NCBI RefSeq assembly: GCF_008151785.1
Contig: NZ_CP036523.1
Location: forward strand, 2,034,019 to 2,098,018
DNA length: 64,000 nucleotides
DNA from: Peptacetobacter hiranonis
Lineage (GTDB): Bacteria; Bacillota; Clostridia; Peptostreptococcales; Peptostreptococcaceae
Reading direction: 5' to 3'
Shown: one piece after another, positions 26,100-34,252 of the stretch
How positions within the stretch are numbered: position 1 is the first letter of the stretch
Layout of the letters: each line of letters opens with the position of its first letter
The notes under the pieces: generated by a model
Databases searched by the model: none
Told to the model about the DNA's origin: nothing
Seen by the model: only the letters and a program-made list of their open reading frames with translations
Translations under genes and position numbers: made by a program

Positions 26100-27800
26100 T
26101 TATTTGCTGTGAAGAGTAGCATATATTCCTCCAGCTTTTATAAGTTCATCATGTGTTCCTCTTTCAGAAATTTTTCCTTCTGTTATTACTATTATCTCAT
26201 CTGCATTTTTTATTGTAGAAAGTCTATGAGCTACTACTATATTTGTTCTATCCTTGCTTAGTTCTTCAAGAGATGCCTGTATTTCTCTTTCTGTAACATT
26301 ATCAAGGGCTGAAGTAGCCTCATCAAGTATTATAATTGGTGGATTTTTTAAGAATATTCTAGATATAGATATTCTCTGTTTCTGTCCTCCAGATAACTTA
26401 ACACCTCTTTCACCTATATACGTATCGTATTTTTCAGGTAAAGTCATTACAAAGTCGTGTATTCTAGCTTTTTTAGCTGCTTCTATCATTTCTTCTTCTG
26501 TAGCTTCTGGATTTCCGCAAATTATATTGTCTCTGATTGTTCCTGTAAATAAGAACACATCCTGCTGAACAACTCCTATATTTTTTCTAAGTGATCTTAG
26601 GCTCACATCTTTTATGCTATTTCCATCTATTTTTATATCTCCAGAATCTAATTCATAGAATCTAGGTATTAAACTACAAAGCGTAGTTTTTCCTCCACCT
26701 GATGGTCCAACTAATGCTATAGTTTTTCCAGCTTCAATAGATAGACTTAAATCACTTATTACTTCATTTTCATCTTCATATGTGAATGAAGCATTTTCTA
26801 TTTCTATATTTCCTTTTACATTTTTAAGTTCTTTAGGATTTTTAGCTTCTTCCTGAATTTCTTCATCCATTATTTCTTTGAAACGTTTAAATCCTGTCAT
26901 ACCATTCTGGTACTGTTCTGTAAAGTTTACAAGCTTTTTCATAGGCTCTATGAACATTTTTACATATAAAATATATGCTGCAAAATCTCCAATAGTTATT
27001 CTACCTACATAAGTGTAGTATCCACCTAGTATCATAGCTATCCATTCTAATAAATCCATAAAGAAGTTCATACCAGAGAAATATTCAGCCATAGCCTTAT
27101 AAGATTCTTCTCTAGCATCCTTGAATATATTATTTATTTTGTCAAATTTTTCAAGTTCTTCATCTTCTGTACAGAATGATTTTGTAACTTTCATACCAGC
27201 TATACTGTTTTCTAGGGTAGCATTTACCTCCCCTACTTTTACTCTAGCTTTCATAAAAGCATTACCCATTTTGTCCTTTTTGCGTGCAACAAACCAAACC
27301 GCAAATGGAAGTACTGCAAATATTATAAGCGTTAATGGAATGTCTATTCCCATTAAAATTACAAATGAACCTAGGATTGTTACCAGCGATATAAATAAAT
27401 CCTCTGGTCCATGGTGTGCAAGTTCTGTTATGTCCATAAGGTCGTTTACTATTCTAGACATTGTAACACCAGATTTATTTTCGTCGAAATATTTATTAGG
27501 TAATTTCTGAAGATGTCTAAAAACAACACTTCTCATATCTGCCTGCATTCTAACCCCTACAACATGTCCCCAATACTGCATGAAGTAGTTAAATCCTGCT
27601 TTAGCTATAAATATAACTATAAGAATAGCTGCAAATATAAATAATAGATCAATTTTTTTATTAGGTATGATATCGTCCATTATGTTTCTCGTCATAATTG
27701 GATATAAAAGATTGCACATTGACGCTGAAAAAGCGCAAATCATATCGAGTATAAATAGTTTTTTATACGGTTTGTAATATTGAACAAATTCTTTTAACAT
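26100..27800 (-). CDS. ABC exporter, fused membrane and ATPase domains
   Basis: A type IV (multidrug or lipid-type) ABC half-transporter of 566 residues, expected to act as a homodimer. Six membrane helices fill about 15-300. The ATPase domain (about 330-566) has Walker A GPSGGGKTT, signature LSGGQKQRIS, Walker B IIILDEATSALD and the H-loop VVAHRLS. ATG 27800 has GGGAGGAAT upstream; the longer frame to 27902 lacks a site and adds non-homologous sequence. It is co-transcribed with tetR. Substrate unknown. Confidence 0.93.
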   Translation of the reverse strand: MLKEFVQYYKPYKKLFILDMICAFSASMCNLLYPIMTRNIMDDIIPNKKIDLLFIFAAILIVIFIAKAGFNYFMQYWGHVVGVRMQADMRSVVFRHLQKLPNKYFDENKSGVTMSRIVNDLMDITELAHHGPEDLFISLVTILGSFVILMGIDIPLTLIIFAVLPFAVWFVARKKDKMGNAFMKARVKVGEVNATLENSIAGMKVTKSFCTEDEELEKFDKINNIFKDAREESYKAMAEYFSGMNFFMDLLEWIAMILGGYYTYVGRITIGDFAAYILYVKMFIEPMKKLVNFTEQYQNGMTGFKRFKEIMDEEIQEEAKNPKELKNVKGNIEIENASFTYEDENEVISDLSLSIEAGKTIALVGPSGGGKTTLCSLIPRFYELDSGDIKIDGNSIKDVSLRSLRKNIGVVQQDVFLFTGTIRDNIICGNPEATEEEMIEAAKKARIHDFVMTLPEKYDTYIGERGVKLSGGQKQRISISRIFLKNPPIIILDEATSALDNVTEREIQASLEELSKDRTNIVVAHRLSTIKNADEIIVITEGKISERGTHDELIKAGGIYATLHSK

Positions 27801-28148
27801 ATAATTCCTCCCTTTCTTCTCATATTTTCCAATTTTACACCAAATTTGATTTATTTTCCATACTATTTCTAAAATATACGTTATTTCATTGTATATTTTC
27901 ATAAATTTATTTTATAAAAAATTATCTGTAAATTATATACATCTTATCTAAATCTTGTGATATAATTATTTTATAATTATAGATAAAATTTTATTTTTAT
28001 TTTTTTTATCTATAGATAAGTCTATTTGTAATATTCATAAATTTTTTAAAGATTATTTTTTACTTTTACAATAGTTTTTTGGAATTATAATTGATTCTAC
28101 TTATTATCATTTAATTTTTTAATATTTAAAGGGGGATTATTTTAAATT
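27801..28148. promoter_or_regulatory. Divergent regulatory region of the ABC exporter and LysR gene
   Basis: A 348-base divergent spacer with no gene. It holds a perfect 14-bp palindrome TTATCTATAGATAA at 28006-28019 and related half-sites TTATCTAA (near 27945) and TAGATAAAA (near 27980). The palindrome fits the T-N11-A pattern of LysR-type binding sites, so autoregulation by the gene at 28149 is likely. A TATAAT at about 27936 on the minus strand could serve the exporter. Confidence 0.5.
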
Positions 28149-29057
28149 ATGGATCTTAAACAACTTGAGGTGTTTGTAGCTGTTGTAAAGCACCAGAGCT
28201 TCTCTAAAGCATCAAGAGAACTATTCCTTACACAGCCTACAGTTAGTGCACACATCCAAAACTTAGAAAACGAATTAGAAACTGTTTTGGTAAATAGAAG
28301 CAACAAAACTATAACTCTTACAGAGTCAGGTAAAATTCTTTATGAACATGCAATATATATACTAAATAATTGCAAAAAAGCTATATATGACATAAAAGAA
28401 TACTCAGGAAAAATAGAAGGACTTATAGATATTGCATGTAGTTCTATCCCAGAAACATATCTTTTACCAGGATTTATGAAGAGCTTTTCTAATACATACC
28501 CAGATGTAAAATTTAGTATAAGTCATTACGACTCACGGTTTGCTATATCTGAAATACTAGATGAAAGAATCAGCTTCGGATTTGTAGGTTCTAAGATAAG
28601 CAATCCACAGATAAAATATGTAAATCTTATAGACGATAATCTAGTACTTATTACACCACCAGATTTAGAAATAGAAAACGAAAACGGTGAAATAGATGTA
28701 TCAGCTTTATACGACTTCAACTTCATAATGAGAAAAGAAGGTTCTGGTACTAGGGATTTAATATTTAAGACTCTTAAAAAGGCTGGTTTCTCTACAGCTA
28801 AACTAAATATCTTAGCTCATGTAGAATCAAACGAGTCTATAAAAGAAATGGTTAGACAGGGATTAGGTGTATCATTCATATCTCGGATTTCTGCTGAAGA
28901 ATACATAAACTCTGGAAAACTAAAAAGCTACAAAATAAAAGGAATAGACTTTGCTCGTAAATTCTATTTCATATACTCTAAAAAGAAAACATTCACTCCA
29001 CTAGAAAACAAATTCTTAAACGAACTATGTGAATACTTCGGATTAGACCATAAATAA
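28149..29057 (+). CDS. LysR family transcriptional regulator
   Basis: A 302-residue LysR-type regulator. The winged HTH is at about 1-60 (MDLKQLEVFVAVVKHQSFSK, then LTQPTVSAHIQNLE), followed by a linker helix and the two-lobed effector domain starting at SSIPETYLLPGF near 98. Its sequence most resembles the CysL-like group sometimes labelled selenium-metabolism-associated; no selenium genes are nearby, so I do not carry that role over. It may act on the divergent ABC exporter or on itself. Confidence 0.93.
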   Translation: MDLKQLEVFVAVVKHQSFSKASRELFLTQPTVSAHIQNLENELETVLVNRSNKTITLTESGKILYEHAIYILNNCKKAIYDIKEYSGKIEGLIDIACSSIPETYLLPGFMKSFSNTYPDVKFSISHYDSRFAISEILDERISFGFVGSKISNPQIKYVNLIDDNLVLITPPDLEIENENGEIDVSALYDFNFIMRKEGSGTRDLIFKTLKKAGFSTAKLNILAHVESNESIKEMVRQGLGVSFISRISAEEYINSGKLKSYKIKGIDFARKFYFIYSKKKTFTPLENKFLNELCEYFGLDHK

Positions 29058-29063
29058 AGAAAA

Positions 29064-29104
29064 AGAAGAGGAACTATTGCAAAATTGCAGTAGTCCCTCT
29101 TTTA
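29064..29104. terminator. Bidirectional terminator between lysR and the DUF896 gene
   Basis: An imperfect 14-15-bp stem (GAGGAACTATTGCAA with TTGCAGTAGTCCCTC) and a T-rich tail on the plus strand, with A-rich sequence on the other side that gives T on the minus strand. It lies between two convergent genes. Confidence 0.8.
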
Positions 29105-29347
29105 TTAGTTTTCTTTTATTTCACACATACTACAGTTTTTACCTGGTTTTCTTCCAGTTCTTTCTTCAAATTCCTGTGGAGATACAACTTCTATGCAGTC
29201 TAATCTCTGTTTGAATCCTTTTTTGAATTCCTGTAAGTATATTTTTCTTAATTTTTCTCTTTCTTTTGTTTCTGCTGGAGTAAGTCCTTCAGCTTTGTTT
29301 TTCTTTGCTAATTCATTTATTCTGTTTATTAATTTCTGATCTATCAT
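29105..29347 (-). CDS. DUF896 family small protein
   Basis: An 80-residue protein of the DUF896/YnzC family, whose N-terminal half is a two-helix hairpin (IDQKLINRINELAKKNKAEG, then TPAETKEREKLRKIYLQEF). Members in Bacillus are small cytoplasmic proteins of unclear role, some in the SOS-linked yneA region. The C-terminus ends with a CSMC pair that could bind metal. ATG 29347 has AGGAGAAG upstream. Confidence 0.88.
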   Translation of the reverse strand: MIDQKLINRINELAKKNKAEGLTPAETKEREKLRKIYLQEFKKGFKQRLDCIEVVSPQEFEERTGRKPGKNCSMCEIKEN

Positions 29348-29457
29348 TTTATCTTCTCCTTTTCTATTCAAATTTATATATTATAAAGCTACCTCTTCTA
29401 TTAAATCATTTTTGTTCAATTATATCAATCGCTTAATCAATATACTCAAAGTTTATT

Positions 29458-30882
29458 CTAATAGAATAGTCTATTATCCATTATAGCTTCATTTTCACCA
29501 TTATTCTTCAAAAATTCTTCTACACTTCTTCCTATTATCTCTATACCCTTTTCTATGTTTTCAACACTTTCTCTGGCAATATTTATTCTAAAGAACCTAT
29601 CATCAATTACATTGTCATAGAAATATGTACCTGGCAATACAGATACTCCCTTTTTATATATAAAATCTGTAAATTCTCTCGATTTACATCCTCTAGGAAG
29701 CTCACAGAAAAAGTTTATTCCTCCAGAGCAGTTTCTAACTCTTATTCTTCCTTTAAAGAATTTTTTAATGCATTCCTTAGCAACTCTATATTTTTCATCG
29801 TATATCTTATCCATCTTTTCTATATGCTTATCCCAATCAAACTCCTCCATATAGCAAAGTAAAGAGCTTTGTATAAGCCCAGGAGTTGATATATCTGAAG
29901 AGTATTTTGCCCAAAGTATATTTTTCATAAGCTCTGGTGGTATATCTATTACCCCTATTCTAAGACCCGGCATAAATATTTTTGAAAAACTTTTTATGTA
30001 TATTACTCGGTTGTTTTCATCGTAACTTTTTAAAGGTCTATTATCCTCTGAATCAAATTTAAAATCACTTATAAAATCATCTTCTAATATATAGAAGTCA
30101 TATTCCTCTGCAAGTTCTAGTAGTTTTTTCTTTTTATAGCTAGAATATGAAATTCCTGTAGGATTTTGGAAATTAGGCATGACATACATAAGTTTAGGCT
30201 TTATTTTATCCAATTTAAGCTTTAATATTCCTATATCAATTCCATCATCTAGCATAGGTATTGATATTATCTTTGCACCTCTACTCTTGAACACCTCTAT
30301 AGCACCATTGTATGTAGGCTCCTCTACAAATACAATATCAGAATAATTTATAATCCCCTTACATACAATATCGATTCCCTGCTGTGCTCCAGATATAATC
30401 TGCAAATCATCTTTAGCAGCATTTATTCCATTTTTTATTAAATACTTTGAAATTCTATCTCTTAGTCCTTCATTTCCTAGTCCTTCATCATATTCAAATA
30501 TTGATCCTTCACTTTTAGATAGAGCACTGTTTACAGCTTTTTTAAAATCCTCAACTGGAAACATTTCATTGGATGGATTACCATTGTCAAATTGAATAAT
30601 ATTCTTATTTTTCTTATCATCCTTAGCTCTATATTTTTTTATTTCAGATGCAAATGTTCCACTTCCGACAATTTTGTAAACATATCCTTCTTTTTCAAGA
30701 AGCTCATATACCTTTACAATAGTGGTATTATTTACACCTATATATTCAGATAACTTCCTAATGGGCGGCAATTTTTCATGTTCTTTTATTTTGCCGTCTA
30801 TTATCATATTTTTTATATGAGTGTATATCCGTATATATTTTCTCCCCTGTATATCTTCTATATTTAAATAGTATTTTTCCAT
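29458..30882 (-). CDS. MocR/PdxR-type transcriptional regulator (GntR HTH plus aminotransferase fold)
   Basis: A 474-residue fusion: a GntR winged helix at about 10-80 (KLPPIRKLSEYIGVNNTTIVKVYELLE) and a fold-type I aminotransferase-like domain at about 100-455. The PLP-Lys region reads YIKSFSKIFMPGLRIG near 285, and NPTGISYS near 220 is also typical. Such proteins use PLP as effector or sense PLP-linked ligands. No pdxS/pdxT, gabT or other clear target adjoins it, so the target is unknown. Confidence 0.92.
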   Translation of the reverse strand: MEKYYLNIEDIQGRKYIRIYTHIKNMIIDGKIKEHEKLPPIRKLSEYIGVNNTTIVKVYELLEKEGYVYKIVGSGTFASEIKKYRAKDDKKNKNIIQFDNGNPSNEMFPVEDFKKAVNSALSKSEGSIFEYDEGLGNEGLRDRISKYLIKNGINAAKDDLQIISGAQQGIDIVCKGIINYSDIVFVEEPTYNGAIEVFKSRGAKIISIPMLDDGIDIGILKLKLDKIKPKLMYVMPNFQNPTGISYSSYKKKKLLELAEEYDFYILEDDFISDFKFDSEDNRPLKSYDENNRVIYIKSFSKIFMPGLRIGVIDIPPELMKNILWAKYSSDISTPGLIQSSLLCYMEEFDWDKHIEKMDKIYDEKYRVAKECIKKFFKGRIRVRNCSGGINFFCELPRGCKSREFTDFIYKKGVSVLPGTYFYDNVIDDRFFRINIARESVENIEKGIEIIGRSVEEFLKNNGENEAIMDNRLFY

Positions 30883-30920
30883 AATATACCATCCTATTTA
30901 AAGTTTATTTATTATACAAT

Positions 30921-30948
30921 AAAAAGCGCTGACTAAGCAGCGCTTTTT
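30921..30948. terminator. Terminator of the 6S RNA candidate
   Basis: A perfect stem AAAAAGCGCTG/CAGCGCTTTTT with a 6-base loop, immediately after the closing stem of the RNA; T-rich on both strands. Confidence 0.9.
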
Positions 30949-30949
30949 A

Positions 30950-31138
30950 TCAGTCCCGAAACACCGTCGGTATTGTAAATTCATACCCGAGATACTCCCA
31001 GGTGGGTGATCTGTTAGTTGCTTTTTAAAGTCCTTGATAAAATCAAGGCATATCATACTCACAATCAAACTCAATCTCCCGAATTTAATTTGTCGGTTGA
31101 ATTTAGAAGTAACCTTCTCGAATGTCTCAGGATTTCTT
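30950..31138 (-). ncRNA. ssrS: 6S RNA candidate
   Basis: 6S RNA imitates an open promoter and binds sigma-70-type RNA polymerase. The segment is about 189 bases, the usual size. A closing stem is formed by TCCTGAGACA near the 5' end (31132-31123) and TGTTTCGGGA near the 3' end (30963-30954), 10 bp with two wobbles. Between them is a large, weakly paired bubble and an apical hairpin CCTTGA-TTTTA-TCAAGG. TATAAT at 31145-31150 sits about 7 bases before the start, and a strong terminator follows directly. The 88-residue open frame across it is not a plausible protein. Assigned by shape and size; no covariance search was possible. Confidence 0.68.
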
Positions 31139-32103
31139 ACCATTATTATATAATAATTGTTCAAATTTTTAAAGAGAAAATCAAAAATCCATAAAATTTA
31201 TTTTTTTATTACACTTTCTCTTTCTTCTATTCTATGAGGAAGTTCTACTTTCTTTTCCTCTATTTCTTCTCCATTTATCATCTTTATAACCATTCTTATA
31301 GCAACAGCTCCCATATCATATAATGGCTGATGAACTGTTGTAAGTTTTGGTCTGTACATTCTCGCTATTTTAACATCGTTAAATCCTGCTACAGATATAT
31401 CATTTGGAACACTGAATCCTTTATCAAATACAGCATTCATGGCTCCAACTGCAGCTTCATCTCCTGTAACAAATACAGCATCTGGAACTATTCCTTTTTC
31501 TAATATATCCTTAGTAGACTCATATCCACTATTATAATCTACTCCACCATATCTAACTAATTCTTCGTTAAATTCAATTCCATTTTCTGCTAATGCACTC
31601 TTATATCCATCTAATCTTTCTTTTTCTAGTCTTGTATCCCCTGCACTAGTCATTACGAAAGCTATTTTTTTATGTCCCTGTGATATTAAGTGATTTGTCA
31701 TATCGTAAGTTGCTTTTTCATTGTTTACACTTACTGTTGGAACATCGTAATCTCTAGCTGTTTTACTGATATATGTTGTTGGTATTCCACAATTTTCTAT
31801 ATAGTCTATATGTTCTTTTGCTAAATCCCAACTTATCATTACCATACCTTCTATCTGTTTAGCTCTCAGAAGATTTATACTTCTCATTTCCTCATTTTTA
31901 TCTGAGTAAGTATTTGAAAGAAGAATATCGTAATTGTACATTCTCGCTATTTCTTCTATCCCATTAAGAATTTCATTTACAAATGAGTCAGATACCTCTG
32001 GAACAACAACTCCTATTAACTGACTTTTTTTAGTTACTAAGCTTCTAGCTAGCGGATTTGGTACATACCCTGTTTCTTCTATAATAAAATGGAACCTATA
32101 GAA

Positions 32104-32158
32104 TGGACACTTGTAAAAAGGTGTTTCATCTATAGGTTCTTTTTTTGTATAATTTTAA
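32104..32158 (+). terminator. Terminator-like hairpin at the left end of IS copy 1
   Basis: GAACCTATAGA (from the IS end) pairs with TCTATAGGTTC, with an inner ACACTT/AGGTGT pair, followed by seven T. It ends transcription coming in from the left before the transposase. TATAAT overlaps the end of the T run and can serve as the transposase -10. The left arm begins at about 32093. An identical hairpin is in copy 2. Confidence 0.75.
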
Positions 32159-32176
32159 TATAGAGGTGAGTAATTT

Positions 32177-33499
32177 ATGAGTAAAAAACAATTTAGTAAA
32201 GAAGAAACATTAGAGCTATCAAAAAATCCATTTGTAAAGAATGTAAGCTGTAAATCAATAACATATACAAATGAATTTAAAATACATTTCATAACAGAAT
32301 ACAATAAGGGAAAAAATCCAACACAGATATTTAAAGAAGCAGGTTTTGACACTAACATCATAGGTGCAAAACGTATTAAATGCGCTAGCGAGCGATGGAG
32401 AAAGTCATATAAAGAAAATGGTATTTTGGGACTAGATGATTCTAGAGTTAATAATTCTGGAAGACCAAGAAAAAGAAAATTAACAGATAAAGAGATAATA
32501 GATAAGAAGGATGCTGAAATAGCATATCTTAAAGCAGAGCTAGAACTAGTAAAAAAGCTAGACTTCGAAGAAAGGCAGGTGATGAATAATAAGCTACCTT
32601 CGGTGAAAATATTCAAATTAATTAATGATGTAATAAATAAATATTGTTTAAAAAAAATGATAAAACATCTATGTATTGTTGCAGGAGTATCTAGATCTGG
32701 ATTTTATAACTATTTAAAAAACAAGAATGTAATAAGCAAACAAGAAGAAAAGGATTTAGAAGCAAAAGAAATAATTCTTAAAGCATATAAGTTCAGAGGA
32801 TACAAAAAAGGTTCTCGTTCAATAAAAATGATTTTAAAAAGTAAATTTAATATAATATTTAACAGAAAAAAAATTCAAAGAATAATGAAAAAATATGGAA
32901 TTAAATGTCCTATTCGCGAGTCAAATCCAGCTAAACGTATGGGAAAAGCAAGAAAAGAACATCACACAGTTCCTAATAAATTGAATAGAGAATTTAAACA
33001 AGGTATACCAGGAAAAGTACTTTTAACTGATATTACGTATATGCCGTACGGCAATGGGAAAACAGCATATTTATCAACTGTAAAAGATTCTTCTACGAAT
33101 GAAATTTTATCGTATCATTTATCGAAGAATTTAAAAATGGATATTGTTATTTCAACTATTAACAATCTCATGTTATCAAATTCAGACAAATTACATAAAG
33201 ATGCATTTATTCATTCTGATCAAGGAGTTCATTATACAAGTACTATTTTTCAGAACTTGTTAAAAAAATATAATTTAGGTCAATCTATGTCTAGAAAAGG
33301 TAATTGTTGGGACAATGCTCCGCAGGAGTCATTCTTTGGTCATATGAAAGATGAAATAGATTATAAAAGTTGCAATACATTTGAAGAGTTAAAAAGTTTA
33401 ATAGATGATTATATGGATTATTATAATAATGATCGTTGTCAGTGGAATTTAAAACAGCTGACTCCTATTCAATATAGAAGTCAGCTGCTTGCTGCTTAA
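32177..33499 (+). CDS. IS3 family transposase, single-frame OrfAB (copy 1)
   Basis: A 440-residue DDE transposase. The N-terminal HTH part (about 25-115) is joined by a leucine-zipper-like helix (IAYLKAELELVKKLDFEERQ) to an HTH_21 region (about 150-225) and an integrase core. The catalytic residues are Asp in LLTDITYM (about 283), Asp in IHSDQG (about 347) and Glu in DNAPQESFFGH (about 383). Most IS3 elements make OrfAB by -1 frameshifting; here both parts lie in one frame. ATG follows GAGGTGAG. Confidence 0.94.
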   Translation: MSKKQFSKEETLELSKNPFVKNVSCKSITYTNEFKIHFITEYNKGKNPTQIFKEAGFDTNIIGAKRIKCASERWRKSYKENGILGLDDSRVNNSGRPRKRKLTDKEIIDKKDAEIAYLKAELELVKKLDFEERQVMNNKLPSVKIFKLINDVINKYCLKKMIKHLCIVAGVSRSGFYNYLKNKNVISKQEEKDLEAKEIILKAYKFRGYKKGSRSIKMILKSKFNIIFNRKKIQRIMKKYGIKCPIRESNPAKRMGKARKEHHTVPNKLNREFKQGIPGKVLLTDITYMPYGNGKTAYLSTVKDSSTNEILSYHLSKNLKMDIVISTINNLMLSNSDKLHKDAFIHSDQGVHYTSTIFQNLLKKYNLGQSMSRKGNCWDNAPQESFFGHMKDEIDYKSCNTFEELKSLIDDYMDYYNNDRCQWNLKQLTPIQYRSQLLAA

Positions 33500-33665
33500 G
33501 ACTTTTTTATATATGTCCTTGACATAGGGACCATTTTATAACATCAAGAACTTTTTTCTTTATCTCATCTGTTACAGGTTTAGAATTGTTTATTACTCTA
33601 GAAACTGTAGATATAGAAACGCCAGCTTTTTTGGCTACGTCTTTGATTGTAACTGTATTTTTCAT

Positions 33666-33976
33666 GTTTTTTCCTCCTTTTAGTTTATTAAATTTTTGTT
33701 TTTATATAATACACCCCTAATTAACATTGATACCCAAGTGTTAACACTTCGAATTATTCTTTTTAAAATAAATATGGTAAGGTTTTTTGTCTATATATAT
33801 TAAAGCACATATACAACAAAATTACTATAAAAATTATATTTCTTAATCAATTTTTTAATTGACAAGCAGTCACCTAAATTTATATTATCTATTATATCAA
33901 ATATGTATTGAAATTTGTACTGTAATATATTAAACTACAATTAAAATAAGACTAACAAATTATTAGGAGGAAAACT
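33666..33976. promoter_or_regulatory. Divergent spacer: operator-like palindrome and acpP promoter
   Basis: On the ccpA side there is a perfect 14-bp palindrome AAGTGTTAACACTT at 33736-33749, about 70 bases before the ATG, a candidate autoregulatory operator. On the acpP side TTGACA (33859-33864) is followed 16 bp later by TATATT (33881-33886) or 18 bp later by TATTAT. No gene is seen. Confidence 0.6.
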
Positions 33977-34204
33977 ATGTTTGAAAGAATAAAAGAAATA
34001 ATAGCAGAACAGTTAGGACTTGATGATTTAGAAGATATAACAATGGACTCATCTCTTATAGACGACCTTGAAGCAGATTCATTAGATGCTGTTGAAATAA
34101 TAATGGCTCTTGAAGATGAATACGACATAGAAATTCCTGATGAAGAAGCAGAAAGCTTCAAATCAATAGGAGATATCTGCAGATACATAGAAGACAATCA
34201 GTAA
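33977..34204 (+). CDS. acpP: Acyl carrier protein
   Basis: The 75-residue acidic carrier of fatty-acid synthesis. The phosphopantetheine site is the Ser of DSLDAVE at about 36. Length and the four-helix pattern are typical. TAGGAGGAAA precedes the ATG. It stands alone with its own promoter and terminator; no fab genes are near. It could serve the main pathway or be an additional carrier. Confidence 0.95.
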   Translation: MFERIKEIIAEQLGLDDLEDITMDSSLIDDLEADSLDAVEIIMALEDEYDIEIPDEEAESFKSIGDICRYIEDNQ

Positions 34205-34214
34205 TTAAGCAAAC

Positions 34215-34247
34215 AAAAAGAGATGCAAGTTTTTGCATCTCTTTTTT
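34215..34247. terminator. Bidirectional terminator between acpP and the nucleoid-protein gene
   Basis: AAAAAGAGATGCAA/TTGCATCTCTTTTT with a 4-base loop; T-runs on both strands between convergent genes. Confidence 0.92.
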
Positions 34248-34252
34248 ATTAC

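Larger units (their letters stand above)
32085..33538 (+). mobile_element. IS3-family insertion sequence, copy 1 (1454 bp)
   Basis: Ends are TAAAATGG...CCATTTTA, with imperfect terminal inverted repeats extending through CTAT. It is flanked by a 3-bp duplication TAA (32082-32084 and 33539-33541). One transposase gene fills most of it. Its sequence is the same as the second copy at 40501-41954, including non-coding ends, which means recent movement. It lies inside a CcpA-like gene, in opposite orientation to that gene. Confidence 0.95.
31198..33665 (-). pseudogene. ccpA: CcpA-like LacI family regulator, split by an IS insertion
   Basis: The N-terminal part begins at ATG 33665 (AAAGGAGG upstream) and encodes the Lac[24 protein letters not shown]. 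The rest runs from 32084 to the stop at 31198 and holds the ligand domain. Removing the IS and one TAA duplication joins codon 42 to the rest in frame: 1011 bases, 336 residues, [20 protein letters not shown]. Segments IEEIARMYNYDILLSNT and VELPHRIEERES match Bacillus CcpA closely, so this is probably the catabolite control protein, though a paralogue is possible. The break falls right after the HTH, so no DNA-binding full-length protein can be made. Confidence 0.9.

Noticed and set aside
30898-31164. 88-codon open frame on the minus strand
   Set aside because: It crosses a strong terminator and a 6S-like structured RNA, has no good ribosome site, and its product resembles no protein I know.
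32155-32616. 153-codon reverse open frame inside the IS, also present in copy 2
   Set aside because: Antisense shadow of the transposase; Ser/Leu/Phe-rich, no ribosome site.
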